A DNA stretch of 64,000 bases from UBA5336 sp039815055 (GCA_039815055.1 JBCCAA010000002.1:1-64000), one strand, 5' to 3'. Positions 25,042-34,120 are shown, counted from the first letter of the stretch. Program-made: numbers and translations. The notes: a model not told the origin generated them from the sequence alone.

Positions 25042-28000
25042 ATGCACATAACCGAACTGCGTATTGCTGGCTTCAAATCATTTGTTGATCCACAGGACTT
25101 GCTCGTCGAGCCAGGACTAACCGGAATTGTCGGGCCAAACGGCTGCGGAAAATCCAACCTTCTTGAGGCTCTGCGCTGGGTGATGGGCGCCTCTTCGGCC
25201 CGTGCCATGCGCGGCGGCGAGATGGACGATCTGATCTTTTCCGGCGCCGATGGCCGCCCTGCCCGCGAGACCGCCGAGGTCACTCTGGTTCTCGACAATC
25301 AAGATCGCACAGCACCGGCCGAATTCAATTCTTCCGACACGCTGGAAGTGCTGCGCCGCCTGAAACGGGGCGCAGGTTCGACCTATAAGCTGAATGGACG
25401 AACGGTGCGCGGAAAGGACATCCAGCTTTTGTTCGCTGATGCGTCCACCGGTGCCAATTCGCCCTCACTTGTACGCCAGGGCCAGATCAGCGAGCTGATC
25501 GCCTCCAAGCCGCAGAACCGTCGCCGGATACTGGAAGAGGCCGCCGGCATTGGCGGGCTGAATTCCCGCCGCCATGAAGCAGAGCTGAAACTGCGCGCCG
25601 CTGAGACCAATCTGGAGCGGCTGACCGAGGTTTCCGCAGAAGTTGAACGCCAGCTGGAAAGCCTGAAACGCCAGGCCCGCAAGGCGCGCAAATATAAAAC
25701 GCTGAGCGATGAGATCGGCGCGCTTGAAGCCTACAGCGCGCATCTGAAGTGGGAAGCCGCCAAGGCTGGCTTGATGGCTGCGAAAGAGCAACTCACAAAA
25801 TATGCTGGCGAGGTCGAACAGTTGACCCGCAGTGTAGCGGTGGCAGAGACCGAGCGGCTGGCCGCTGGCGATGGCATTGCCCCACTTCGCGAAGCTGAAA
25901 GTCTGGCTGCTGCGAAACTGGGACAGGCGCGCATCGCCCATGCTCGTTTGGAAACCGAACAGAAAACCGCAGCCGATGCACAGGCGCGCCTTGAGGCAGA
26001 AGCCCAGCGTTTGATTGAAGATATGGAGCGCGAACAGGCCTCCATCACCGAAGCCGAAGCGGCGGTAGAAACGGCGCGTGAAGAACTGTCGGCGCTGCCC
26101 TCGGAAGATGCCTCCTCCGATGCGGACAAGGAAACAGCCGCGCGTGAGGCCCTGGAAACCGCACGCGAACAGCTTCGCGCTGCAGAAGTCCGCGCTGACA
26201 CTGCCCAACAGGCCTTGTCCGAAGCACGCGCGCGCCAGCACGCTGCCCAATCTACGCGCGCAGCGGCCCAGAAACGTTTTGACGAAGCCGTCCGCCAGGA
26301 ACAGAGCGCGCGGGCGCAATTGGATAGCTTGCCAGTTCTGCATGCCCTGCAATCGACGCTGCAAGACGCAGAACGCCGTGAAAACGCCTCTGAGATCGCT
26401 CAACAAGACGGTGAGCGCGCGCTGGACGCGGCCGAATACGCCGTCGCCGAAGCCCGTGAGGCCGAAGCCGCCCATGAACCGGGCCGCGCTGAGGCCGATC
26501 AAGCGCTTCGGGAACTCGACGCTGAAATCGGCGGGCTCAAGCGACTGCTCAAAAAAGCTGAAAACGTCAACGCACCGCCCGTGATCGAACGGGTGCGCAC
26601 CAAGGAAGGCTTCGAGAAAGCCGTGGCTGCGGCCCTTGGCGATGATTTGCAGGCGCCAACCGATGATCGGGCCGCCCAGTTCTGGGGCGGAGCTGAGCCA
26701 AGCCGCGCGCCTTTGCCCCTTGGTGCCAAGCCCATGATCCATTTGGTGGATGCGCCGCCAGAGCTACAGGCACGGCTCAGCCAATGCGGCGTGGTGGACG
26801 CTGAAGAAGGCCCTCGCATCGCCAAGCAACTCGCCATCGGTCAACGCCTGGTCAGCCGCGAAGGTCATCTGTGGCGCTGGGATGGGTTTATCCGTACGCC
26901 CGAAGCGCCCGTCAGCGCCGCCGAACGCCTGCAGCAACAGGCGCGTCTGGCAGAAGCCGAATCCGAACGTCCGGCCGTGGAAGCGGCGTGCCGTGGGGCA
27001 CTCGACAAGTTTGAAACCGCGAAAGCGGCCAGGATTGAAGCTGAATCTGCGCTGAAACAGATCCGCACCGACGTTCAGCCTCTCCAAGGTATGCTGAACC
27101 AGGCGCGAAGAGCTCTGGCCGAGGCCCGCCAGACCCTTGATCGCGCCTCCGTGCGACGTGACACCACCACCGAAACGCTATCGCGCTATGAAGGCGAACG
27201 CCGGTCTGCCGAAGACGCCCTGGCAGCCACGAACCCCGACTCCGGCAACGTCAACACAGATGACCTGGAAGCGCAGTTGTCTGCGGCGCGCCAGGCGGTC
27301 CAAACGGCCCGCGACGGCGAAACCGAAGCGCGCGGTCGCCTGACCGACCTCACACGCGGGCGAGAGCAGGCTGCCAAGCGCCGAGCCGGGTTTGAGCGTG
27401 ATCTGGAAACCTGGGCACGGCGTAAGACTGACGCTGAAAACCGGCTTGAAAAACTTGTCACGCGCCGGCGTGCAGCCCTGGACGAAGCGAAAGCTGCCGG
27501 TGGACGGCCAGAGGCGCTGGCCGGTGAACTGGCGACGCTGTCTGATCGCCTGGACACGATTGAGACAGAGCGCAAAACCGCCGCCGATGCGGTGGCTGAG
27601 CGCGAAACCGCCCTACGCGAAGCCGAATCAAAGCTGCGTGAAGCGGAAATTGGCGCCTCAAAAGCGCGCGAATCCCTGGCCGGCGCCAAGGCGCGCTCTG
27701 AAAACTATGAGCAACGTCTGGCCGATGTCGTCGAGCATGCGCGTGAAACGTTCCAGCGTCAGCCTGAAGGCCTGTTGATGCTGGCGCGCGCTGGGCTGGA
27801 CGAGGACGAAGTAGAAACGCTGGAACTTCGCGAAGCGGAAAATCGCGCCATGGTGCTGCGCCGGGACCGCGATGCACTTGGCGGGGTCAATCCCGACGCC
27901 GAACAGGAGGCAGAAGAGCTAGCTGCCCATATGGGCGCGCAAGAAAGCGAAAAAGCAGACCTCGCCGCCGCAATCGCCAAGCTGCGGGAAGGCGTGGACG

Positions 28001-28503
28001 CGCTGAATGAAGAAGGCCGCGGCCGGCTGGTTGAGGCCTTTGAGACAGTCAATGAGCACTTCAAGGCGCTGTTTACGGCGCTGTTCCGCGGCGGGCAGGC
28101 AGAGCTTCGCCTCGTCGACGCCGATGATCCGCTGGCATCAGGCCTGGAAATCATGGCCCAGCCCCCTGGCAAGCGCCTTGGCACGTTGAACCTGATGTCC
28201 GGCGGCGAGCAAGCCCTGACCGCCGCTGCGCTGATCTTTGCGGTGTTCCTGTCGCGCCCGGCTCCCATCTGCGTGCTAGACGAGGTGGACGCCCCGCTGG
28301 ACGATGCCAATGTCGACCGGTTCTGCCGGATGCTCGACGAAATGCGCCGTCGCACCGACACCCGTTTCATCATCATCACCCACAATCCAGTGACGATGAG
28401 CCGGATGGATCGGCTTTTCGGCGTGACAATGCGAGAAAAGGGCGTATCGAAGCTAGTGTCTGTGGACCTTGGCACGGCCGAGGAACTCGTTGCGGCAGAA
28501 TAG
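25042..28503 (+). CDS. smc: Chromosome segregation protein SMC
   Basis: Large ATPase (1153 residues) that forms a V-shaped dimer and, with ScpA and ScpB, extrudes DNA loops to fold and segregate the chromosome. Walker A GPNGCGKSN lies near 32-40, the ABC signature LMSGGEQA near 1050 and Walker B CVLDEVDAPLDD near 1078. Between are two long coiled coils (about 170-490 and 640-1000, rich in Ala, Glu, Arg) around the hinge (about 490-640). ScpA/ScpB are not in the window. It is followed after six bases by atpI, which may therefore also be read from upstream promoters. Confidence 0.96.
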   Translation: MHITELRIAGFKSFVDPQDLLVEPGLTGIVGPNGCGKSNLLEALRWVMGASSARAMRGGEMDDLIFSGADGRPARETAEVTLVLDNQDRTAPAEFNSSDTLEVLRRLKRGAGSTYKLNGRTVRGKDIQLLFADASTGANSPSLVRQGQISELIASKPQNRRRILEEAAGIGGLNSRRHEAELKLRAAETNLERLTEVSAEVERQLESLKRQARKARKYKTLSDEIGALEAYSAHLKWEAAKAGLMAAKEQLTKYAGEVEQLTRSVAVAETERLAAGDGIAPLREAESLAAAKLGQARIAHARLETEQKTAADAQARLEAEAQRLIEDMEREQASITEAEAAVETAREELSALPSEDASSDADKETAAREALETAREQLRAAEVRADTAQQALSEARARQHAAQSTRAAAQKRFDEAVRQEQSARAQLDSLPVLHALQSTLQDAERRENASEIAQQDGERALDAAEYAVAEAREAEAAHEPGRAEADQALRELDAEIGGLKRLLKKAENVNAPPVIERVRTKEGFEKAVAAALGDDLQAPTDDRAAQFWGGAEPSRAPLPLGAKPMIHLVDAPPELQARLSQCGVVDAEEGPRIAKQLAIGQRLVSREGHLWRWDGFIRTPEAPVSAAERLQQQARLAEAESERPAVEAACRGALDKFETAKAARIEAESALKQIRTDVQPLQGMLNQARRALAEARQTLDRASVRRDTTTETLSRYEGERRSAEDALAATNPDSGNVNTDDLEAQLSAARQAVQTARDGETEARGRLTDLTRGREQAAKRRAGFERDLETWARRKTDAENRLEKLVTRRRAALDEAKAAGGRPEALAGELATLSDRLDTIETERKTAADAVAERETALREAESKLREAEIGASKARESLAGAKARSENYEQRLADVVEHARETFQRQPEGLLMLARAGLDEDEVETLELREAENRAMVLRRDRDALGGVNPDAEQEAEELAAHMGAQESEKADLAAAIAKLREGVDALNEEGRGRLVEAFETVNEHFKALFTALFRGGQAELRLVDADDPLASGLEIMAQPPGKRLGTLNLMSGGEQALTAAALIFAVFLSRPAPICVLDEVDAPLDDANVDRFCRMLDEMRRRTDTRFIIITHNPVTMSRMDRLFGVTMREKGVSKLVSVDLGTAEELVAAE

Positions 28504-28509
28504 CGCGCC

Positions 28510-28839
28510 ATGTCTAAAAATGAAGAGCTGAGAGCCCGGATCGAAGCCGCGAAACAGGCGGACAAACCGGCCGAAACCTCCAGTAAAACCAACACAACCG
28601 CGGCCGCTGCCGCGTCTGCCATGGGCCATGCCTTTGGCTGGGCTGTGGCGGTGTGTATTGGCGGGGCAATCGGGTACTGGATTGACAGCATGCTGGGGAG
28701 CAGTCCATGGGCGCTCCTGATTTTCCTGGTCTTCGGCATGGTCGCTGGATTCCTCAACATCGTTCGCGCGGCAAACAAGATGGCGCGCGAGGCTATGGCA
28801 GACGCTGAGGCGAATATTTCGCCGAAGACAGACGAATAA
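28510..28839 (+). CDS. atpI: ATP synthase protein I (AtpI)
   Basis: A 109-residue protein with a charged, Ala-rich N-terminal part (1-37) and two membrane segments (about 41-58 and 67-86) around GAIGYWIDSMLGSSPW. AtpI aids assembly of the c-ring or Mg2+ uptake for F0F1 and is encoded at the head of the F0 operon in alphaproteobacteria. It starts six bases after smc and 15 bases before atpB. Confidence 0.9.
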   Translation: MSKNEELRARIEAAKQADKPAETSSKTNTTAAAAASAMGHAFGWAVAVCIGGAIGYWIDSMLGSSPWALLIFLVFGMVAGFLNIVRAANKMAREAMADAEANISPKTDE

Positions 28840-28854
28840 GGACGGGCTGGACGC

Positions 28855-29616
28855 ATGGCTGAAGGCGGCGGTATCGACCCCATCTCCCAGTTTGAAGTGA
28901 AGACAATGGCCCCGATGGAAATCGGCGGCTGGGATATTTCCTTCACCAACGCATCACTATTTCTGCTGATGGCAACCGGGCTGGTAATCGTGTTCTTCTT
29001 TCTGGCATCACGAACCGCTTCAATGGTCCCCAACCGCATGCAGTCGGTCGGTGAGATGAGCTATGGCTTCATCGCCGACATGATTCGCAGCACAGCCGGT
29101 GAAGACGGGCTTAAGTACTTCCCGTTCGTCTTCACGCTGTTCTTCTTTATCCTGGCAGCGAACCTGATCGGCATGTGGCCGTATGCGTTCACTACAACGA
29201 GCCACATTATCGTCACCGGTATTTTGGCAATGGCGGTGTTCACGCTGGTGACGCTGATCGGTATCTTCAAGAATGGGCTTGGGTGGCTGAAACTGTTTGC
29301 GCCGTCTGGCGTGCCGCTTTTCGTGATGCCACTGCTGATCCCGATCGAGATCATCTCCTATTTTGCGCGCCCGCTTACCCTCGCCTTCCGGCTGTTTGCC
29401 AACATGCTGGCCGGCCATATCATGCTGAAACTGCTTGTGACCTTCGCCGCAATGATGGCAGGCGCTGGCGTGGTCGGCATTGCCGGGTCGGCGCTGACCG
29501 TCATCATGGCGGTCGCCATCACGGCGCTGGAATTCCTGGTCGCTGGTCTTCAGGCCTATGTTTTCGCCATTCTAACCTGCGTCTACCTCTCTGACGCACT
29601 GCACCCCGGACACTAG
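28855..29616 (+). CDS. atpB: F0F1 ATP synthase subunit a
   Basis: Membrane proton-channel subunit, 253 residues and about six helices. The essential Arg is in SYFARPLTLAFRLFANMLAGH, and the last helices hold the conserved LQAYVFAILTCVYLSDAL. It works with the c-ring to turn proton flow into rotation. It lies in the F0 operon after atpI; no F1 genes follow, which is the split arrangement typical of alphaproteobacteria. Confidence 0.96.
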   Translation: MAEGGGIDPISQFEVKTMAPMEIGGWDISFTNASLFLLMATGLVIVFFFLASRTASMVPNRMQSVGEMSYGFIADMIRSTAGEDGLKYFPFVFTLFFFILAANLIGMWPYAFTTTSHIIVTGILAMAVFTLVTLIGIFKNGLGWLKLFAPSGVPLFVMPLLIPIEIISYFARPLTLAFRLFANMLAGHIMLKLLVTFAAMMAGAGVVGIAGSALTVIMAVAITALEFLVAGLQAYVFAILTCVYLSDALHPGH

Positions 29617-29729
29617 CTATACTGACCTGCGGCGTTCCGCGCCAAAGGTCGAACTTGACCCAACCCTTCGAACGCGCTTCACGGGCGCGTGACAGTTTCA
29701 AAGAGCTTCCAAAACAGGAGAACAAGTCC

Positions 29730-29963
29730 ATGGAAGGTGATATCGCCCAAGGCATGCGTTACATCGGTGCTGGACTCGCAACCATCGGTGCCATTGGCGC
29801 CGCAATCGGTGTGGGCAACATTTTCGGCAGTTTCCTCGACGGAGCGCTGCGCAACCCCTCTGCGGCACCCGCCCAGACCGGTAACCTCTTTGTGGGCGCC
29901 GCCCTCGCAGAAGCGCTGGGTCTGTTCTCGATCGTGCTCGGCTTCCTGATCCTTTTCCTCTAG
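29730..29963 (+). CDS. atpE: F0F1 ATP synthase subunit c
   Basis: A 77-residue hairpin of two membrane helices that forms the rotor ring. ATG 29730 follows a strong AGGAG (29716-29720), suited to a subunit needed in many copies. The proton-binding carboxylate is E61 (ALAEALGLF), and the first helix has the Gly-rich GAGLATIGAIGAAIGVG for tight packing. The loop RNPSAAP fits the polar loop. A strong hairpin follows the gene. Confidence 0.96.
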   Translation: MEGDIAQGMRYIGAGLATIGAIGAAIGVGNIFGSFLDGALRNPSAAPAQTGNLFVGAALAEALGLFSIVLGFLILFL

Positions 29964-29981
29964 GAAAACGACAGACATCGC

Positions 29982-30014
29982 GGTTTTCGGGCGACCACAC
30001 TCTCGCCCGAAACC
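29982..30014 (+). promoter_or_regulatory. Stable hairpin between atpE and the b' gene
   Basis: TTTCGGGCGA (29985-29994) pairs perfectly with TCGCCCGAAA (30003-30012) around an eight-base loop, and two more G-C pairs form if one T is bulged. No T-run follows, so it is not a classic terminator. It would shield the 3' end of the atpE message or slow read-through, a simple way to make more subunit c than b. Confidence 0.6.
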
Positions 30015-30042
30015 AGCCCCCGACGACCCATAAGGCCGCGCC

Positions 30043-30585
30043 ATGTCGCTCATCGCACTGACAGCTGAAACCGCCGCTACAAGCGACGCAGAAGCCGTGT
30101 TCCCGCCGTTCAATCCGGAATACTGGGAAAGCCAGGCGTTCTGGCTGGTGGTGAGCTTTGCGATCCTTTATCTCGTTCTGTCTCGGTTCATCCTGCCGCG
30201 CATGGCCTCAACGATGGAAAAGCGGGGCACGCGTATCGCGAAAGACCTGGATGAGGCGGCCCGCCTGAATGACGAAGCTGAAGAGGCCCAACAAGCCCTT
30301 CAGGTGGAGATGGCCAAGGCCCGGTCGCAGGCCCGCGAAACCGCAGCCGAAGCCCAGGCCAAGATCGAATCCCAAATCTCCGCTGAAACTTCGGCAGCCG
30401 ACGAGAAGATCGCTGCGAAACTGGGCGAAGCGGAAGCCAAGATCAGCGCCATGCGGGCTGAAGCGCTTTCGAACGTCGAAAACATTGCTGCACAAACGGC
30501 CGAAGCGATGGCTAGCCGGCTTGGCCTAAAAGTTTCGGGCGCAGACGCCACCAAAGCCGTGAAATCGGTTCTGGACGCTCGATGA
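30043..30585 (+). CDS. atpF2: F0F1 ATP synthase subunit b'
   Basis: Peripheral stalk subunit of 180 residues with one membrane helix (FWLVVSFAILYLVLSRF, about 33-50) and a long charged helix. The FPPFNPEYWESQAFWL lead before the membrane helix marks the b' type of alphaproteobacteria and photosynthetic bacteria. It pairs with subunit b to form a hetero-dimeric stalk. Its end overlaps the next gene by four bases (ATGA). Confidence 0.93.
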   Translation: MSLIALTAETAATSDAEAVFPPFNPEYWESQAFWLVVSFAILYLVLSRFILPRMASTMEKRGTRIAKDLDEAARLNDEAEEAQQALQVEMAKARSQARETAAEAQAKIESQISAETSAADEKIAAKLGEAEAKISAMRAEALSNVENIAAQTAEAMASRLGLKVSGADATKAVKSVLDAR

Positions 30586-31151
30586 GGATGACAGACATGC
30601 CCCGCATCAGCCTTCTCATTGCAGCCGCCCTGGCATTGGCCCCGACAGCCGCCGCCGCAACCGATGGTCCATGGTGGTCTGATCCAGCCAAGGGCTTTGC
30701 ACTTCTCTCGTTGATCATTTTCTTTGCGATTGTCTGGCGCGCCGGTGGCTTCAAGACCATTACTGGTATGCTCGACAAGCGTAGCGAGGACATTCAATCC
30801 CGCATCACCGAAGCGAAAGCGCTGCGTGACCAGGCCACGGCCATGGTTGCCGATGCCAAGCGCAAGCAGAAAGAAGCCACAGAAGAAGCATCGGCCATCG
30901 TAGCGCAGGCAAAAAAAGACGCTGAAGCCATGGTCGCCCAGGCCAAGCAGGATCTCAGCGCCCGTATTGAGCGCCGCGAAGCCCTTGCAGAGGCCCGCAT
31001 TGCCCGCGCCGAAGAGGAAGCCGCCGCCGAAGTACGCAAAGCCGCTGCGGACGCTGCAACAGAGGCCACACGCCGTTTACTCGCAAGCTCCGGCACGGGT
31101 GACGATGTGTTCGAACGCGCCGCTGCCGAGATCGAAGGCGCGCTCAACTAG
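30582..31151 (+). CDS. atpF: F0F1 ATP synthase subunit b
   Basis: A 189-residue stalk subunit with a signal-like first hydrophobic stretch (7-25), the membrane helix GFALLSLIIFFAIVWRAG (38-55) and a long helix rich in Ala, Glu, Lys and Arg that reaches F1. Several Met codons (ATG 30582, 30588, 30597) could start it; the first overlaps the b' stop and is taken. It is the last gene of the F0 operon, and a terminator follows at once. Confidence 0.93.
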   Translation: MRMTDMPRISLLIAAALALAPTAAAATDGPWWSDPAKGFALLSLIIFFAIVWRAGGFKTITGMLDKRSEDIQSRITEAKALRDQATAMVADAKRKQKEATEEASAIVAQAKKDAEAMVAQAKQDLSARIERREALAEARIARAEEEAAAEVRKAAADAATEATRRLLASSGTGDDVFERAAAEIEGALN

Positions 31152-31154
31152 GCT

Positions 31155-31176
31155 CGGTCGCAAGACCGGCTTTTTC
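31155..31176 (+). terminator. Intrinsic terminator of the F0 operon
   Basis: CGGTC (31155-31159), tetraloop GCAA and GACCG (31164-31168), then GC and TTTTT (31171-31175) form a compact rho-independent terminator three bases after the atpF stop. The T-run touches the stop codon of the minus-strand remnant at 31176. Confidence 0.8.
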
Positions 31177-31262
31177 TAGTCATCGCCGCGATCCAGAATG
31201 TCTCCAGGCTTGCAGTCGAGCGCCTTGCAAATCGCATCGAGTCGAAGACGCAAATCCGTTTC
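31176..31262 (-). pseudogene. C-terminal remnant of an XRE-type helix-turn-helix regulator
   Basis: Read on the minus strand, the last 24 codons before TAG encode LRLRLDAICKALDCKPGDIL and a short acidic end. LDAICKALDCKPGDIL is the hallmark third-helix to C-terminal region of small XRE/Cro regulators often paired with DUF2975 genes. No matching N-terminal helix-turn-helix is found upstream in any minus-strand frame, so the gene is truncated. It was probably an intact small regulator gene that has decayed. Confidence 0.6.
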
Positions 31263-31267
31263 GGTCC

Positions 31268-31399
31268 TTGCGGTTCTCTGTCTACTTGCGTGACGATCCG
31301 GAGCGGGACTATTTCACGCTGATCAACAATAAGGCCGTCGATGTCGAAGAAGAGACTCTTGAATTGAAACGCTGCAGCGCTGAAGACGTGGCAGACTGA
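31268..31399 (+). pseudogene. Possible C-terminal gene fragment, unknown family
   Basis: On the plus strand 43 codons from a TTG to TGA 31397 encode a charged, well-formed tail (FSVYLRDDPERDYFTLINNK and on to SAEDVAD). It starts next to the XRE remnant, has no ribosome binding site and no ATG, and looks like the end of a lost gene. I do not recognise the family. It may not be translated. Confidence 0.3.
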
Positions 31400-31411
31400 C
31401 ATTCGCCGCAC

Positions 31412-31858
31412 CTAAACAGACACGAGCGTCAACTCGAAATAGCCTTCGGAGCCGGAACACCCGCACGTCTCTGGCTTCAGGCAACCGACGTTCCAGCGGC
31501 CTTCATAGACTTTACCTAATTGTGTCGCCTCGCCGTGGCATTCAAAGACCGCTCCGTTGAGTTCACGGTATTCGGTCCGAATGGTCAAAGTCGTCTCGCT
31601 GGCGCCAATCTGTCCGTCAATATCGATGGGAAATGGGATACGCGGCTCCCCGTGGACAATCCACTCCATATCAGTGCGACCGGCGAACCCATCACCAAGG
31701 TGTATGAAGTCAACGAGCGCTCGACCATCGATGTCTGCGCCGTCCAGTTTTGACACTTGCTTCAAATACAACTGCCAATGCCCGCCCGGCTCAGGCTCTG
31801 TGTCGAGCAATGCACGAACTTGCGGCGAGACATCGAGCACATCGTCGCGATTCGGCAC
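31412..31858 (-). CDS. Uncharacterised protein with C-terminal cysteine cluster
   Basis: A 148-residue protein I do not recognise. It is acidic and beta-rich, with a middle part suggesting an immunoglobulin-like or PilZ-like sandwich (GEPRIPFPIDIDGQIG, TLTIRTEYRELNGAV), and ends with a cysteine cluster in WNVGCLKPETCGCSGSEG. It begins nine bases after UPF0262 and so is the last gene of the murA-DUF2948-hisD-UPF0262 run. In related genomes a phosphatase or infA usually follows UPF0262, so this gene and the remnants beyond it mark a break in gene order. Confidence 0.55.
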   Translation of the reverse strand: MPNRDDVLDVSPQVRALLDTEPEPGGHWQLYLKQVSKLDGADIDGRALVDFIHLGDGFAGRTDMEWIVHGEPRIPFPIDIDGQIGASETTLTIRTEYRELNGAVFECHGEATQLGKVYEGRWNVGCLKPETCGCSGSEGYFELTLVSV

Positions 31859-31867
31859 CGAAATCCC

Positions 31868-32356
31868 CTAGGTCAGCTGACCGCGCCCCGTCCCATGGTG
31901 GAGCGCGCAGATCAGGGTAAACAGGCGCCGTGAGGTGTCAAAATCCACTTCGACCTTGCCTTTCAGGCGGTCCTCGACCAGCTCCGAGCCCTCATTGTGG
32001 ATTCCCCGGCGGGCCATATCAATAGCTTCGATCTGGTGCGGGGTCTGACTACGGATCGCGTCGTAATAGCTTTCGCAGATCATGAAATAATCGCGGATCA
32101 CGCCGCGAAAGGGTGACATGGACAAGATGAAGGTGTGAACTGCCTCATTGGATTCGGTGGAAATCTCGAAAACGAGCTTGCGCTCCTTCAGCGACAGGGC
32201 GAGCCGATAAGGCCCGCTTTGCTGACCCGTAACCGCAAACTCGTTCTGTTCAATGAGATCGAAAATGGCGACACGGCGCTCATGCTCCGCTTCGGGGCCA
32301 GACGCGGCCAGCGTCTCATCATCGATTTCGATCGAAACCAATCGGTTATCAGTCAT
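31868..32356 (-). CDS. UPF0262 family protein
   Basis: A 162-residue protein of the UPF0262 family, found almost only in alphaproteobacteria. The segments FILSMSPFRGVIRDYFMICESYYDAIR and IDMARRGIHNEGSELV are typical. The function is unknown. It overlaps the end of hisD by eight bases and follows it in nearly all genomes of the class, so it is co-translated with hisD. Confidence 0.9.
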   Translation of the reverse strand: MTDNRLVSIEIDDETLAASGPEAEHERRVAIFDLIEQNEFAVTGQQSGPYRLALSLKERKLVFEISTESNEAVHTFILSMSPFRGVIRDYFMICESYYDAIRSQTPHQIEAIDMARRGIHNEGSELVEDRLKGKVEVDFDTSRRLFTLICALHHGTGRGQLT

Positions 32357-33659
32357 CGAAGCCTGCCCCGTTTGTTCGCACTGTCACAGAGCGGCGGTGG
32401 GCGGGCAACCCCTCGGCTTTGGCAAGGCGCGCTGCGGCCGGCGCAAGCGCGGCAAATCCTTCCGGCGTCGCGCGCTGGATCGACATCCGTTTCATGAAAT
32501 CGGTCAGGCCAAGACCAGACGAAAACCGGGCCGCGCGCGACGTGGGCAGCACGTGATTCGAGCCGGTGACATAGTCGCCCAGCGCTTCGGGCGTGTGATG
32601 GCCAAGGAAAACAGCGCCGGCATGTTTGATGGCGGGCAACAGGCCTTCGGGATCGCGCAGAGCCAGTTCCACATGTTCTGGCGCGGCACGGTTGGACAAA
32701 ACAGCCGCTTCCTCCAAATCCGCCGTCACCACGATGGCGCTGTGGTTTTCCCAAGCCTGACGGGCCACGGCCTGTGTGGAAAGGTCTGACAGCTGGCTTT
32801 CGACAACACGGGCCACAGCATTCGCCATGGCTGCATCCGGCGTCAGCAAGATCGCCTGGGACGATGGATCATGCTCGCATTGGCTGAGCAAATCGGCCGC
32901 AACCCAGTCGGGATTGGCGCTGTCATCGGCGATGACAAGAATTTCTGATGGACCGGCGATCGTGTCGATACCAACCTGGCCGAACACCTGGCGTTTCGCC
33001 TCGGCCACATAGGCATTGCCAGGACCGACGATCTTGTCGACCGGCTCAAGCGATCCGGCGCCATAGGCGAGTGCGGCAACCGCCTGAGCCCCACCAATCG
33101 GGTGGTAAGCCGTCACACCGGCTTTCAGCGCGGCATAGGCCACAGCGGGCAGCAATTCTCCGCCGGGTGCCGGCGCAACCATGATGACGCGTTCCACGCC
33201 AGCAATCCGGGCTGGAATCACATTCATCAGAACCGAACTGAGATAGCTCGCGCGCCCACCCGGCACATACACGCCTACGCTGTCGAGCGCGGTCCACCGC
33301 CACCCTAGCTGTACGCCGCTATCGTCAAGGAACCGGTGGTCCTGCGGGCGCTGTGCTTCGTGATAGGTGGCCACCCGGCCGGCTGCGAAATCGATGGCCT
33401 CGCACAGATCATCCGGGCAAGCCGCAGCCAAAGCCTCCAAGTCAACGGCTTCGCTGGTCAGCGTGTCGGAATTCAGCGCCAAGCGATCAAACTTATCGGT
33501 GTACTCTGCAACGGCGGCACCGCCGCGCGCACGCACGTCTGCAAGTATGCCGGATACAGTGGCGGTGACATCCTCACCGCCTTCACTGCGCGGGCCGATC
33601 AGGCGGGTAAACGTTTCTTCAAAACCAGCATCACTGGAGGTTAGATTCAGAACGCTCAC
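32349..33659 (-). CDS. hisD: Histidinol dehydrogenase
   Basis: Zinc enzyme that oxidises histidinol to histidine in two NAD-linked steps, the last of histidine synthesis. At 436 residues it has the signature region IAGPSEILVIAD and nearby YVPGGRASYLSSVLMNV, GSNHVLPTSRAARF and the Zn/His ligands in QCEHDPSSQA. It sits between DUF2948 and UPF0262 with overlaps of four and eight bases. No other his gene is in the window. Confidence 0.96.
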   Translation of the reverse strand: MSVLNLTSSDAGFEETFTRLIGPRSEGGEDVTATVSGILADVRARGGAAVAEYTDKFDRLALNSDTLTSEAVDLEALAAACPDDLCEAIDFAAGRVATYHEAQRPQDHRFLDDSGVQLGWRWTALDSVGVYVPGGRASYLSSVLMNVIPARIAGVERVIMVAPAPGGELLPAVAYAALKAGVTAYHPIGGAQAVAALAYGAGSLEPVDKIVGPGNAYVAEAKRQVFGQVGIDTIAGPSEILVIADDSANPDWVAADLLSQCEHDPSSQAILLTPDAAMANAVARVVESQLSDLSTQAVARQAWENHSAIVVTADLEEAAVLSNRAAPEHVELALRDPEGLLPAIKHAGAVFLGHHTPEALGDYVTGSNHVLPTSRAARFSSGLGLTDFMKRMSIQRATPEGFAALAPAAARLAKAEGLPAHRRSVTVRTNGAGFDD

Positions 33660-34099
33660 CGCCGCCTCCGCTCGTGGGACGGCTCGTGGCGCGTCGGCCA
33701 GACATAATCGGAATCCAGCAGGGTTACGTCTACTGCTTCGACATCCAGCTCGATCTCGCCGTCACCTGCCAACAAGAGAGTCAGTTTTCCGCCGGGCGGT
33801 GTCTCATCGGCTTCAAACGACACATTGAGCAAAGACAGAACAAGCTCTGGATCATTTTGTGGCACACCGCGCACGCGCACACCGAGCACTGAATCCACGC
33901 CAAGGATGGCGCGCACCCGCAGTTTAGGGTCCCCATCATCTTCCCAACGATAGCGGTTCAGCTCGATGGAAAACCGGCGCGTGCGGCGGTCAAATTTCAG
34001 GTTGGCCGCCTTGGTCACACTGTCTTGCAGCGCCGCTGAGATCACTTGCAAATCGGTTGTGTCCTCGGCCATGAGGCGCAGAGGCGTCGGGTCTGACAT
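33656..34099 (-). CDS. DUF2948 family protein
   Basis: A 147-residue protein of the DUF2948 family (LRLMAEDTTDLQVISAALQDSV, FNRYRWE-like EELNRYRWED and the VPQNDPELVLSLLNVSF blocks). Family members occur mainly in alphaproteobacteria between murA and hisD and have no known role. It overlaps hisD by four bases (ATGA) and starts 21 bases after murA. Confidence 0.88.
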   Translation of the reverse strand: MSDPTPLRLMAEDTTDLQVISAALQDSVTKAANLKFDRRTRRFSIELNRYRWEDDGDPKLRVRAILGVDSVLGVRVRGVPQNDPELVLSLLNVSFEADETPPGGKLTLLLAGDGEIELDVEAVDVTLLDSDYVWPTRHEPSHERRRR

Positions 34100-34120
34100 G
34101 TCGCATCCTGTCTCGTGCTG

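Noticed and set aside
25465..26742. A 425-codon minus-strand open frame opposite smc
   Set aside because: The coiled-coil-coding plus strand is certain, and the reverse frame is low-complexity Phe/Gly/Arg-rich sequence mirroring Glu/Ala/Lys codons.
27759..29039. A 426-codon minus-strand open frame across smc, atpI and atpB
   Set aside because: It spans three sure plus-strand genes and is Ser/Ala/Arg-rich with no domain, a shadow.
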